A DNA stretch of 64,000 nucleotides from Clusia tigrina (GCA_920105625.2 OV050032.1:17679856-17743855), one strand, 5' to 3'; positions 12,302 to 24,799 are shown, counted from the first letter of the stretch. Program-made: numbers and translations. The notes: generated by a model from the letters alone, not told the origin.

Positions 12302-15301
12302 TTAATCTATTTTATTTAAAATTTTATTTTTGAAATTTGTACAACTTAAAAAGGTTTCTATTGATTTTATTGGTTTAATAATTGTAGCCTGGAATGCAAA
12401 TGGCCTAACAAAACATTATCTTGAGTTGAAGAAATTTTTGTCTGACAAGAAAATTGATATAGCTCTAGTTTCAGAAACACATTTTACGAACAAAAGCTTT
12501 TTAGTATTTCCTGGATATAAAATTTATGTGACAAATCATCCTGATGGTAAAGCTCGTGGTGGGACAGCTATCATAATAATTTCACTATTAAAACATACTG
12601 AACGGCAACCATATGCAACACCTCATATTCAATCCACTACTGTGCAAATTGAGGATACAAGTGGGACAATACTCATTTCCTCAGTTTACTGTCCCCCCAG
12701 ACACCTAATAACGACGGATCAATATGATGACTACATAAATACGCTTGGCGTAAGATTCATTGCAGCTGGATATCTGAATGCAAAACACACTGACTGGGGA
12801 TCAAGGCTAACCAATAAAAAAGGACGAAATCTGATTAATGCTATAAACAAAAATAACTGCAGATTTTTAAGCTCAGGTGAACCCACATACTGGCCAACAG
12901 ATAGGAAGAAGATACCAGATCTAATCGACTTCAGTATAACAAAAAACATAAAGTGTAACCAATTAAAAATTAAAGCTTGTTTTGAACTTTCTTCAGACCA
13001 CTCTCCGATAATACTTGACTACACAACTGACATCAAACCCATAGAACCAATAGCTAAGATTTTTAATCACAAAACAAACTGGAATGAGTATAGACAGCAT
13101 ATTGAAAATCAACTGAATATGTCTATCACACTGAAAACACAATTAGACATTGAACGTGCTATTATTCACTTCAACGATGTGGTCCTAGACGCAGGAATCA
13201 AATCAAGCCAACAGCATAAATTTAGAAGAAATAAACCTACAACGGCTATTTTCATAAGAAAGCAAATTATTGAGAAGAGAAAGCTGAGAAAGAGGTGGCA
13301 GCTAACTAGATTGCCTGAGGATAAACACAATTCAAATATAGCCTGCAAAAAACTCAAGAAAATTTTAACTAAAAGACAAAATATAGAAGTTGAAAATTAC
13401 CTAAAAAACTTGACGCCTACCCAGGATACGAACTACTCATTATGGAAATGCACAAAGAAATTAAAAACTCAGATAAGGTATCAGCCACCACTACGGAAAG
13501 ATGACAACTCATGGGCTACTACCTATGAAGAAAAAGCAACTGCATTGGCTAAATACTTTGAAAAAGTCCTATCAAATGACGAAGATAAATATATTGAAAC
13601 ACGCAATGACTTAAATATAGACATTACAACCAAAATTAAGAAAACAAACACAACAGAAATAATTAATTGCATTAAATAACGAATAAACCACAAAAAAGCA
13701 CCAGGATACGATATGTTGACAGGAAAAGCTCTCGCTGAGCTACCTACTATAGTTTATAAATACTAAAGGAATGTTATCAACTCAATGTTCCGACTACAAT
13801 TCTTTCCCAAAGTATGGAAAGTTGCTGAAATTATTGCACTACCGAAGCAGGGAAAAGATGCTACAACTGCTTCGTCGTATAGACCAATTAGCCTACTTCC
13901 CATAATTTCTAAAGTTTCTGAAAAACTATTACATGATAGGTTTAGCCAGATCCTTGACAATAAAAACATTATACCAAATCATCAATTCGGCTTCAGAAAA
14001 CGACATTCAACAATTCAACAGATACACCGTATAACAAACAAAATTGAAACAGACATAGAATATAAGCGGTACTGCGCTGCTGTAGTCTTAGACGTTGCAA
14101 AAGCATTTGACAAAGTATGGCATAAAGGACTGCTGCATAAATTGAAAACGATGCTGCCACTTGACTACTATTTGATTGTTGAAAGTTATCTGAGTGATCG
14201 TTACTTTTACGTCAAATATAACGAAGAGTGTTCGTCTATTCATCTTATAACAGCTGGAGTTCCTCAAGGGAGTGTTTTAGGACCACTGCTATATGTCATA
14301 TTTACCTCAGATATACCACTTCCAAAAGAACTGAATACCACAATTGCTACCTTTGCTGACGACACAATTAGCATCTGACAAAAATCTAAATACTGCGACT
14401 GCAAATCTGCAGATATACACAGAGAATGTTAAGGAATGGTTTGATAAATGGTGATTGACAATTAATGAAGATAAGACTGTCCAAATAATTTTTACAACTA
14501 AAACAAAATTTAACCCAATACCTATCAAAATAAACAATAAATATAAAAATAGGGTATACAACTAAATACCTTGGTATACACATGGACTCAAAGCTAAATT
14601 GGCACTACCACATCAAACAAAAAACGAAACAAATAAAAGAAAAATTTAGGCAACTATATTGGTTAATGGGTAAGCAATCTAAACTCACAATTAACAACAA
14701 GTTGCTGCTATACAAGTGTACTATAAAGCCAATTTGGACGTACGGACTCCAAGCATGGGGAACGGCAAAGCGGTCACACATACAAAAAATTCAAAGACAG
14801 CAATCTAGAATATTAAGAGTTATCATAAAGTCTGGTTGGTACACAACAAATGAAGATATACACCGCAAACTAAATATGACAAGAATTGACGAAGAAATAA
14901 AAAAGATATCCACAAAACACTACGATGCATACACTGCATAGACATAATAACGAAGAAATAAACGAGTTGCTACATCTAGAAGAAACCACCACGCGCCGTT
15001 TAAAGAGAACTCGACCAAACGACCTACTGAACTAGGAAATCCAGACTACACATATTAGTAATAGTAATATAAATGTAAATGTAAACAATTATTATAAACA
15101 TAATTTTGATCATAAATTGTTATAATATAATTATAGTGAACTATTATAATTAATGTAAATAATTTTTGTTGTATCACTTCTTGGCACTGGCCAAAATGTG
15201 TTTTTAATATTAATTTCCAAACAAATTGTCAAATCATGTACTAGGTGTCAATATAATGGTGACAGATGTATGAAATAATCGGAAATAAAAAGAAAAAAAA
15301 A
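12302..15301 (+). mobile_element. Jockey-clade LINE, ORF1-less copy
   Basis: The body contains ORF2 (12330-14941, listed separately). It is followed by an AT-rich 3' UTR ending in an AATAAAAAGAAAAAAAAA tail at about 15284-15301. No ORF1 (gag-like) is present, so the copy is 5'-truncated near the start of the endonuclease domain. It lies between the SINE tail and the mariner inside the inverted-repeat element. Confidence 0.85.
12330..14941 (+). pseudogene. Jockey-clade ORF2 (endonuclease and reverse transcriptase), broken
   Basis: This would encode the protein that nicks the target and reverse-transcribes the LINE RNA. The AP-endonuclease domain shows IVAWNANGLT, SETHF, YCPPRH and SDHSPI in order. 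The usual GDFNAKH catalytic motif reads GYLNAKH at about 12768, so the Asp is lost. The reverse transcriptase shows YRPISLLP, NHQFGFRKRHST, VLDVAKAFDKVWHKG, GVPQGSVLGP and FADDT (14352-14366), so its catalytic Asp pair remains. Lesions: in-frame stops at 13677-13679 and about 13764-13766 in the first frame, a frame change just after FADDT, a TGA in a TGG context near 14450, and a second frame change before 14582. The C-terminal part (14582-14941) keeps KYLG-like, LLLYKCTIKPIWTYGLQAWG and IQRQQSRILR motifs. It is not functional. Confidence 0.88.
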
Positions 15302-15554
15302 TATATTGATTTTATACTATCTAGAGTCACATTTTTTAAAAGATTACTGAGGACTTCCGTACCAAATATATTCCTTCTAATTGCACTGAAAGCTCTGCAT
15401 TCGTTCAATAAAGCTCGTTATTGAAGCTCTGTGTCCGGTGCAATCATCACAATTTGGCGCTGGTTCGCGACGCAGTAAGTGTTCGTGCGAAAATGAGGCA
15501 TGTCCCAACCGAAGTCGTCCAAAGTTTTTATTTGCCGTCCAAAGTTTGCATGCT

Positions 15555-16482
15555 TAAGGAAGGCCGAGAAGATGTCAATGAGGATGCTCGTCCTGGTCGC
15601 CCGAGCACGTCAACAACCGATAAAAACATTGACGCAGTGAAGAAAATGATTTTGGATAATCGTCGAACCACTATCAGAGAGGTTGCACATGATGTTGGCA
15701 TATCGTTCGGCTCATGCCAAGCAATTTTTACGGATGTTTTAGGCATGAAACGTGCGGCAGCGTAGATTGTTCCAAAATTGCTAAATTTGGAGCAAAAACA
15801 ACGTCGCATGGACATCGCTCAGGAGCTGTTGAACATCGTCAACGACGATCCAGATTTCCTCAAAAAGATCATAACTGGTGACGAAACGTGGGCGTATGGC
15901 TATGACATTGAAACCAAAGCCCAATCATCCCAATGGAAACGTCCAGATGAGCTAAGACCAAAAAAAGCACGTCAAGTTCGGTCGAACGTAAAGGTTTTGC
16001 TGATAGTTTTCTTTGATGCCAATGGCGTGGTGCATCATGAATTCTTGCCACAAGGTCGTACGGTCAACAAGGAATACTACCTTGAAGTTATGCGCCGTTT
16101 GCGAAAAGCAATTCGTCAGAAACGCCCAGAATTGTGGAAAAACCAATCATGAATTTTGCACCATGATAACGCACCAGCTCACACATCGATGCTTGTGCGT
16201 AATTTTTTGGCCAAAAACAAAACCGTTATCATGCCTCAACCACCGTATTCTCCGGACTTGGCCCCCGCTGACTTTTTCCTCTTTCCAAAACTGAAGACAC
16301 CGATGAAAGGAAAGCGTTTTGCTACGATTGAGGAGATAAAAGAAAAATCGAAACAGGAGCTGTTGACGATACCAAAAAAAGCGTTTCAGAAGTGTTTCGA
16401 GGATTGGAAAAAACGCTGGCATAAGTGTATTATATCTGAGGGGAATTACTTTGAAGGGGACAAGATAGTTGTTGATGAATAA
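15555..16482 (+). pseudogene. Mariner transposase (DD34D), inactivated
   Basis: A single frame encodes EGREDVNEDARPGRPSTSTT, the helix-turn-helix segment TIREVAHDVGISFGSCQAIF, then the catalytic core. The core has GDETW (first Asp), LHHDNAPAHTS (second Asp) and SPDLAPADFF (third Asp, 34 residues after the second), which is the mariner DD34D pattern. It ends with WKKRWHKCIISEGNYFEGDK. Two in-frame stops break it: TAG at 15763-15765 and TGA at 16150-16152, the latter where related proteins have Trp before ILHHDN. The first DNA-binding helices are missing. Close members encode about 345 residues. This copy has about 310 codons including the stops. Confidence 0.9.
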
Positions 16483-16514
16483 ATAAATACTTTATTTTTT
16501 GATCACACCTCGTA
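15555..16514 (+). mobile_element. Mariner DNA transposon, 5'-truncated
   Basis: The right terminal repeat is visible as TTTTTTGATCACACCTCGTA, ending at 16514 in a TA. The matching left repeat (TACGAGGTGTG) is absent upstream, so the left end is missing. The transposase remnant is described separately. Homology begins abruptly at about 15555. Just before it a 12-bp word (CGTCCAAAGTTT) is duplicated at 15516-15527 and 15536-15547, which may mark the junction. Confidence 0.85.
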
Positions 16515-16567
16515 TATTGTTATTATTCTTGTATATGTATATACGTTGTATATTGTCTTTGGTGATT

Positions 16568-16608
16568 GTACCGCATTGTACCGTATCGCGTCTGTTTGCA
16601 CGTACCTT
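16568..16608 (-). repeat. Right terminal inverted repeat
   Basis: Reverse complement of 12157-12197 with 5 mismatches. It ends GCACGTACCTT. Confidence 0.75.
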
Positions 16609-19324
16609 ATATCCTATTAATTTTAATATTTTAAACTGTGAGAAAGCAATATTCTCAAACCTAATAGTACAATTGCCTAATTCAATAGGATGATTAAAAT
16701 AAGGACACAAAGCTGAAATAAGGAAATATCAAAGCAAATCTGTTCCGCAGATGTCCTTTATCGCGTTGGTTTACTGTCTCAATATTAACATAGTTTGATT
16801 AACAAAACTAACCTGATTGAAAAAATGCGCCTGAATACTCTTCTGAGGATTTTTCAAGGCCACAATTGAAATTCTTGCCAGTACATTCTGTGAAGCAGCT
16901 TGAAAGTGCTGCATAAACTAACTGTAAACACAGGGATTGTTCGATACGAGTATCTGGAAAATGTGCATTTCCTAAACTTAGCTGCATCAACATAAACGTG
17001 CGTTGTACAAGCCCACATAGCAAAGGCTCCAAAGCACAAACGCTCAGTGCAACAAGGCATAAATTGACTTGCAAGCGATGCGATGTGCTGGGGTGAAGCG
17101 AATTTGGTTGACGTGCTGTGATGTGGCATGGCTCGATGTGATTTTGAAACCGCTGCCTATTTGGGAACCCATGTAAACGGTGTGTGAACTGTTCCTGCAT
17201 CCATGCATTTAAATGAAAATTGCGAAATGTCACAGAACCGACCCAAAAGTGGAAAGTCCACCGCAAACATTTTAGGCATGCAACCCGGCACATAAATACG
17301 AGAATTTTTTCTCTGTATGAATTTAATATGTTAAATTTTTGTGGCCAATGCCAAATCCGGTCAGTGATTTTCTTAAACACGAACTATTTCCTATTTCTGG
17401 TACTACTCGTGTCACTGACACTTCTAACATTTCCAATGGCGGCTTGATTCTACATCTGACACCCCATCGATATATCTCGATCGACCCAATCAACTGACTG
17501 ACTGCGTTGTAGTTTCATGTATTTGAGTTTTGTGTGAACTAAGTGGATTGTATCCATATGCATGCTTCATTTGCTTATTCAATTCCTCAATAATTTTTTA
17601 TTTTAAATCAAGCTTATGCATCATTTCCAAAGGCGTAAATTTCTGTTTTCATTGAAGCATTCATTCAAGCGCGTTAATTTCGCATTTCGGTAATATTTGT
17701 ACGAGGCAGTTCAACCTTGACGGTCATTTCCGTTGAACCACTCAAAAGGCATGTAAATGATGCTCGTAAGTTCAAGTTTACTTTGGCCGTTTGGTGCGCA
17801 ACAATGTGGTAAGTGTAGCATGGAAAGTAACGTCAAGGCAACACATATAAAGGAGTGGCATGAGGTAAACGCACGCATTATTATAACTGTCCCCCAGTTG
17901 GACCTTTACGAAAATTCTTACTTTGGAATTATCAATGCAACCCACAGTTTCCAGAAGCTCTTGTATGGCAGCTGTGAACGTGCAAGAGGCCAGTGCCGTG
18001 TAACAGAAACAATCTGCCCAAATTAGGCGGACACCTAGTCATCCGTGGCACGCTAATCGATAACGGATGACACGTTCCAAGCCCGGGATGTACTGATGAA
18101 TGCATTTTGCGCAGTAAAATTTTAGCACAAAAGTCCGGCATTGTTGCTGGCATCGGTGAGAATTTGCTATGAAGGAAATAACAAGTACAAAATAATCGGT
18201 GCAATCATGTCCTTATAAAACTCAGCTCAGCGTGTTCCTCTAACATATTGCACACCGACTTGGCTCTTTTCGTTATTGACTCTGAATCTTTGGTTACATC
18301 GTAAGCACAAGTTTTAAATCGAAATAAATGTTAAATGAATAATATGCCTAAACACGACGGCAGTTAATCACACTTATGTGGAATTTTTCAATACAGTTCT
18401 ATCGAGTTCCATATCAAGGACCTACAAATTATCCCTATCCTGGTAGACAACAAACTCCTTATATGAAAAACAAGTAGTCGAATAATAACACTCGAGGCGA
18501 GTTATGTGCTCACACACTGTTTATTGCAGTCCAATGCCCCCTTCTTGGTCCTATTTCAATTTTAGAGTCTATGAATCAGTACAGATGTAAAAATATTCGT
18601 GCGGCGCGTTGCTAATCACATTTCCCTCAGAAATATTGTAAAATTGGCCTGATAAATTATTAAAATGAAGTGAGCTTTTTCATTTTACTTGTACCAGAAA
18701 CAATGAACGAATAAGACACCGGAGAGTCAGTCCTGTCCGCAAAAGACGGCGATCGAAATCCATCTTTAAAGTGGCGATAAACGACGCAAATACGTGTATT
18801 AAAAGTAGAAAACGGCTTATCTAAAAACTACAAGCGTACATCGGCAAACGAATAGCTTGGAATCAAGGCAGGACAATGAGCGCTCGCAAACAGGTTGGCT
18901 CCGATCGCTCCCAACGAACCGGCTGGCATGGGTGAACGATGAGCCAATGAATACATTTTTATGCGATCGCAACTGATAAACTTCTGACATAAAAAATGGC
19001 AAACAGAAAACGCTGCAGCAGGCGCTGCTTTCCAGTTAGTAAAATCACCAACAGTTCACTTTCAATTTCAGCATCAACTTCACTTTCATTCATATCCCGT
19101 GACTTTGATGTGAGCTTCTTTCTGTGAAGAAACTGCAACGACCCAATTGGAAAATTAAGTAAGTACAATTTATGAAAGCGAAATGAAGAATTCCTCCTTG
19201 TATTCTGTTTGACGAATAGTTCGGCGAGAAGTCCAGAGGAGAAAAAAGCTCAATATTAGTATTGTAGTTGATCTTAGAACTCCGTTAAAAAAGCATGTGA
19301 GAATGCAAAGATTATAATGTCCTT
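16609..19324. other. No gene recognised
   Basis: The longest frame is 190 codons on the minus strand (16808-17380). It has no domain, an odd composition and an overlapping open frame, and I do not accept it as a gene. Otherwise the stretch is AT-rich DNA with short frames. Confidence 0.45.
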
Positions 19325-19830
19325 CTACTCAAGGTTGTTTTGGGTCCTTTACCGAATTCCAAGGGGGAGGTGTGGAATGTATTTAAGCGATTGAATTTAG
19401 CCAATATGTCGAGCTCGCAGTTGTTTAAAATACACCTGTGCCCTGGCACAAAGTAAGGGTGGACCTGTGAATACCTCGCCACACTACTGAGGGAAGAACG
19501 GCAGCCACGAAGAAGCTTTGAAGTAGTGAGTACACCAACGACGGACTTGATTGCTGCCTGGCTGTCTTAGTAAATGTGATTAGTCACACTACTTATTTCC
19601 TTGCAAATAATCACTTAGATGCCTGATATATTGGCATCACTTCTGCCTACAAGACGGTAAGTTAGTCTCAGTCACAGAGTGCTAGAGAAAATACTGCGAC
19701 CGCCTTTGTTCTCTAGCTTGGAACTATATGTGTATGTGTCAGTTGAAAGCTCAGCTGCCACCTTCTCTTCGCACCATTCCTATACTTCTAACAAGTCTCA
19801 TTAAGATATCTCCAACGATGCGAAATAAAA
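19325..19830 (-). mobile_element. LINE RNase H remnant
   Basis: Reading the minus strand from 19830 downward, scattered frames give SSKLENKGG (the TDGSK-type start of RNase H), AEVMPIYQAS, DSQAAIKSVV and FVPGHRCI followed by NNCELDILAKFNRLNTFH. These are the ordered motifs of the LINE RNase H domain. Stops and frame changes are frequent, so this is an old copy. The following TSPLEFGKGPKTTL segment differs from the other RNase H copies here, which marks it as a separate family. Confidence 0.68.
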
Positions 19831-20551
19831 TCGTCCACTGGCGATACACGAACGGACAAAAATGATATCGTCTACAACGCTAACCTGGATATATATGTCC
19901 ATGTCTGCTACGCCACCTAAAGGGTGTTACAAAACAACTCAACCGCGCAAAATTAGAATATCCTTTCTAAAGGTAAATTCTATAAAAAGGATACCTCCAC
20001 TTACATGCCTATGGTGTGCCGTGGTTAAAAGAGACCAAATTGAGGCAAATAGACTTATCCATCATCTCAAACAATCCGTATGGGAGTACTCCGAGAAGTG
20101 TCAATATTCCTACTAGGGCGTACCACTTCGCATGTGTACATCGGGCCATGTATGTTCCGAGTATATAAATGGTCCAGAGGAGCAGTATTTTTGTGCCTCC
20201 GGAATATTTAAGTTTGAATATTGCTTTCTACCTTTGACGAGATCTTTTCCCATCGGTTTGCGATTGCTACAATTTACTTCGCCTGAGTGCATTTTAATAT
20301 TTTCCACTGTTGACCTATGGGAGTACTTTTGATCTCATCCCAGTTCCGGCACGAATTGCTGAATACATTCTTTATATTAAATTTGATCACAAACCCAGTC
20401 ACAGCTGGCACAGTTTAGTAAAACTCAACTTAGTCGGTAAACAAATCCAAGTGCAGTGTTCAAACACGGCTGGAGTGCTTGTAAAAGAGGACTATACAGA
20501 CCAAAATTCCTGACCTGAGGTTAGGGATATGGGGTCTCTTCATTGGTCAAC
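19831..20551. other. No gene recognised
   Basis: Short frames only. Part of it may be the decayed upstream portion of the neighbouring minus-strand LINE. Confidence 0.4.
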
Positions 20552-20779
20552 AACTGATATTGTACTGATTCTATTGGACTGATTCTATTGGACTAATTCA
20601 TTTGGACTGATTTTACTGAACTGATTCTATTGGACTGATTCTATTGGACTGATTCTATTGGACTAATTCTATTGGACTGATTTTACTGAACTGATTCTTT
20701 GGACTGATTCTATTGCACTGTTCTATTGGACTAATTATATTGGACTGATTCTATTGAACCGATTTTATTGGACTGATTA
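20552..20779. repeat. 14-bp minisatellite
   Basis: About 15 copies of ACTGATTCTATTGG, with variants such as ATTTTACTGA in place of ATTCTATTGG. The array ends abruptly at GATTATAGG. Confidence 0.92.
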
Positions 20780-23098
20780 TAGGAAGTTGGTCAATATAGT
20801 AAGTAACAACATTTTTCACATACGTACTTGTACGCCTACATTTTGCACATCCCAAAACAAGTGATCTATGATTCCGATCATGTTCGCTGGCTTGAATGGG
20901 AAACCCTTTTCTGTGCCAAGCCACAAACTTTCATTTGGGAAGCATTGCAATTGATTTAATATTTTCTTTCTAGTTGTCTCTCAATTTGAATAATGGAACT
21001 TTTGCATATTTTTCCGCTCGGATTACCACACAATTCTCATTCTAAACAATACCTTCCAATACGCGACACCAAAACAACGATGCCAACAACAAAACCCGCC
21101 ACAACAACAGTAAATATAAATAATACCTACCAACAACGAAAGTAGTGGCAACAGTTACCGCGGGCAAGTAAATAAATAAATCACCGGTGATTTAGGCGGC
21201 ATTGGCGAAACTGCCACGCTCCTATTCCCAATGTCATCCGGCTTTTCATATGAGAAGACCACTTTGACCAGTAAGGCGTTGAGAATCAAAGCACATTTTA
21301 TTCAAGACTTACTTATTTACGGGAATACACACGAAATTCCTCAACTATACATATTTGTAGTTCTAATTATAATCATCAATTGTTCGACTGGTTGTCGTTC
21401 ATTCAGCAAATCTGAAAAACTAGCCTCTAACAATATTTTTCTGGTTCCCACTTCTAATGGATTTGATTTATATCGGCCCTAAACGCTGAGTCGGGTTCAC
21501 ATTCCGTGGCTATGGCCCGTGTTTGTCTTATTTTTTGGTTTCCTTCCGACGCCAAAGAGAAGAACATTAACTAAAATAACAATATTCAGACTGAATGGAA
21601 TCCTTCTAAATATAGTGGTCGAATAATATAACTTTCCTGCAGTAATTTTTGAAACCAACTCCGGGGGATCCACAAATTTATCGATGGTTATCCATCTGCT
21701 TATATATACGTTTTTTTCTATATTTATGTGGGAATTTTGAGTGCATGTCAATTATTCAAGATTTGATCTGAAACGATTCTAAGTTGACTGAGAATACTTC
21801 ACCATTTACTCATCCCATATTTTTTACCTCTTCTGGTCAAAAACAGTTCTATGAATTGGAAACATACAAAATTCTTAGTACGAAATATTAATTCAAATAA
21901 AGATTGTTAAGTAAAAAGAGGGCAATTACCCTAATAGGTGAGGTACCATCCCTATCTAGATGGTTTTGCATATGTGTGTATGTGTGGTTTGTTGACAGTG
22001 AACTCCTGACTTTGGACTAGCTCCACCGTAGCAACGCGTAGTTATTCCTCTAACACATGTTGTTGTCGTACACCTGGCACAAGAATTAGTAAGAAGCCAA
22101 TGATGGGTGCATCTGAGAGAATTTCCAAGTCTAGTCTAATTAGCTTGAAGTCCAAACCAACTTTGCTTGCAGTCGTTGCAAGACAAATGTGTGCACTCTG
22201 CCGCTATAAGTGTAGCGCACTGGTGGAAATGTAGGGCTTCACGTACTTGCCGCGCACTCGTACTTGTACGTTCCACACCCACCTGTAGTTGTACGAGTAT
22301 TGAGATCACACTGCGTGCTGGCGCGTATTCCACCATAGAGTATTTTATTACGAGCACTACAAAAGGGAAGCGCTGGCGGTGTGATGGTCTGGTGGCCTGG
22401 TGGGCAGGTGGGCTGTCGACTGCTCATTGCCAGTGCATTGTTTGAGAGAGGCACCCATAGCAGAGACCGCGAAACGGTCGCTTGACAATAGAGAGATGCC
22501 CAAATGAGTGTGTTGCGGCCTAGGCAAGTGATTCCGATGTGCTTTGCCTGCAAATTCCATTTTTTTTTTCGGAAGCTTCAGTTTCTTTTCTTGCTCTTGG
22601 CACCCTACACATACCCAGTATGGTACATAGCCATCCGTACTTCCGTACACAATATGTGAACTGATAAGTAGAGGTATAGAGGAGGAGTGTTGAAGGCAAC
22701 TTTTAATAGGGAAAATTTTTACACGCAAAAGCATTGTGTTTGGGTTCTTATATGACTACCATAGCAACCATCCCCTGAAGGAAATAAGTGGAACTTGACT
22801 GCGAATTCCCCCTGTCAACATGCATTAGCTCGTCGAAAATAAGCTGATAAGCTGACGAATTGTGTAGGGCGCTGAAGATTCGACCAAACCACAATTAATT
22901 TATATTACAATTTTGTTTTTTATGCGGATTTATTGTTTTTACAGTACTTTATTCATTTTCTTGGCATGTGTCAACAAAAAAACGAAAGCAACACCAGCAA
23001 CAGCAACAACAATATCAACAGCAACTGTGACAATAACTACAACAATAACCAAATCCGCTATCACTGGCTTGTACTTGGCTATCGTTGACAAACCGCGC
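20780..23098. other. No coding exon recognised; upstream of the 23.1-kb promoter
   Basis: No coding exon can be supported. CAA-rich and ACA-rich simple sequence lies at 22985-23045, just before the promoter. This stretch probably holds upstream regulatory DNA for exon 1a, but no specific site can be named. Confidence 0.4.
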
Positions 23099-23100
23099 TG

Positions 23101-23137
23101 CATCAGTCGCAATAGTTAAACGCAGTTGGTTAGTCGA
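23101..23137 (+). promoter_or_regulatory. Inr plus DPE core promoter for exon 1a
   Basis: TCAGTC fits the fly initiator TCAKTY, with the +1 A at 23105. AGTCGA lies exactly at +28 to +33 and matches the downstream promoter element RGWYVT at 5 of 6 positions. No TATA box is seen, as is usual for DPE promoters. The spacing is the main support. The transcript would run into the 23516 start codon. Confidence 0.55.
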
Positions 23138-23572
23138 AGGAAGTAACAAGTTCGCCGTTTGTCGTGTGAACGCTCTGCTCTGCTCCGTTACGGGAATTTG
23201 AAGAAAATCAAGAAGAAACACACAGTTCGCGCAAAGTGGGTGGCTGCATAAGTGTGTGTGTGTGTGTGTGTTTTTATTGTTTATTAAAATCATAAATTTA
23301 TCCGTGATTCGCGTCGCAGCGCCTTCGTGTCGCCCTTTTCTCCGGTGCCCCAATTTCTCCCTCCCAGTTATGGGATTTAAGCTTCACCAACGTGTCCTTT
23401 GCACTTTTGTTTCCATTTTTGCTCGACTCCAATGTTCGATTTTTCAATCAGTGCCTATGGTGCTCCGGTGCGCCAATTTTTAGTGTTGATTTCAACCATC
23501 TGGAGCAGCGTGGTCATGTTTCTCAGCCGAAGCGAGTCGTTGAAGTGGATTAAGAAGCGTTTCTTCAAAAGG
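23105..23572 (+). CDS. Unidentified gene, alternative exon 1a (coding 23516-23572)
   Basis: A 5' UTR of about 410 nt, containing a (GT)n run, leads to ATG at 23516. The coding part is 19 codons, MFLSRSESLKWIKKRFFKR, strongly basic. It ends in AGG directly before GTGAGT, a good donor, in phase 0. That phase fits the next supported exon at 48299. I chose this ATG because it is the last in-frame ATG before the donor. The frame is open upstream through at least two more ATGs (from 23399), which could extend the protein. The basic, amphipathic start could bind membranes or nucleic acid, but that is a guess. The function is unknown. Confidence 0.45.
23251..23271. repeat. (GT)n microsatellite
   Basis: About ten GT units inside the predicted 5' UTR of exon 1a. 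Confidence 0.9.
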
Positions 23573-24799
23573 GTGAGTTGAGAAGCAAGTTCCCATTTTA
23601 AATAACCTCACTTCCCTAGGCACCAACTTCTATAAATATGTATGTATGGATATAAAATATACATATGTATATGTATACATACTCGTATATGGATATGCTA
23701 GGATATGTAGACATATATAAATATGTGCCCTTTCATTCTAATAATGTTTTTTTATTGACATCCACAAATTTCAAGCTAAATTCTGGGTTTTCTAAAGATG
23801 CTGACATAAATAAGTACATAGATAGGAATGAATTTACTAGCTGTGTTCAGAACACTGTTCCACGGCGTTCTTCTATCACACATCGGTTTAAAACGTTTGG
23901 CGTTATTTGAGGTATAGTTCGATAATCCCAGCGAAAGAATCCCGTATAAATTCTGTTTATGTGGCTTGAGTAACGTTGCATGTAAATGTATCCTGTCACA
24001 ATAAGGCATATTAAACATAAACTGAACGTAAGCACGGTCAGGAGCATTAGTACGAGTATATACATACATATACATGCATATGTATGTACATGAATGAAAC
24101 ATATCCTTATAGAACGCAGCTCAGCATATTCTTTGTTACATATGTACATATATGTACATATACGAGTACATATATTGCATTCCTATTCGATTCGACTTTT
24201 TCGTTCTTGGCTCTCCATCTCTGGTAACAACACACGAACAACTCTGAAATCGAATATGAAATTTCAAATTTGAAGCTTCATGAGTCATGATGCGGAATAA
24301 TCACATGCTCAGTAGGAAAGCCATGGATCTGAAGACCTCGTAAATATTCGAGTAGAATATTTCGCTATGAGTTTTAATGAGATTCTCGAACAGCATTAAA
24401 AACTGAACCCTATCAAATTCTGAGAGAAAGATTCGCGTTGCATATTCTTGATAGTGCTGAATTCTTTCTTTTGCACGGCTAAGAAGAACTTGCTATCGCT
24501 TTTTTTTTGGAGAACATTTTATCAAATATTCCAGGGTCTTCTATAGATCTCAGCACGCTGAAACAACAAGTTCATAAGCCCAGTGGGAGTAGTCAGGCGT
24601 CGGAAAATCTTGTAATTGGGGAATTTTTCTCATGAAATTTTAATGAGAGTTACTTGGGGAATATGACCGAACAGTCTCGATATCCATCAAGGTTCAGTAC
24701 TCTCCAGGCACTACGTTTTCCTTATATAAAATATTTCAATCACTTTCCTATGGAAAGATCGCAAGCGCTCTGATACAGTGGAAGTGATATTTGATATTG

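Larger units (their letters stand above)
12157..16608. mobile_element. Non-autonomous TIR element containing a transposon nest
   Basis: Inverted repeats of about 41 bp face each other at 12157-12197 and 16568-16608, with 5 mismatches. Both start AAGGTACG and continue with GCAAACAGACG. The flanks read CTATTCTA on the left and ATATCCTA on the right, agreeing at 6 of 8 positions. That fits a decayed 8-bp target duplication of the kind hAT or P elements make. No transposase belonging to these ends is visible. The interior consists of a SINE tail, a Jockey LINE and a mariner. I infer that an older DNA transposon served as a landing site for the others. The superfamily is not determined. Confidence 0.6.

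Noticed and set aside
16808..17380. 190-codon open frame on the minus strand
   Set aside because: No recognisable domain, a second open frame overlaps it, composition is atypical, and no promoter or splice context. Probably chance.
22357..22734. 125-codon minus-strand frame
   Set aside because: No domain, overlaps other open frames on both strands, no splice or promoter support.
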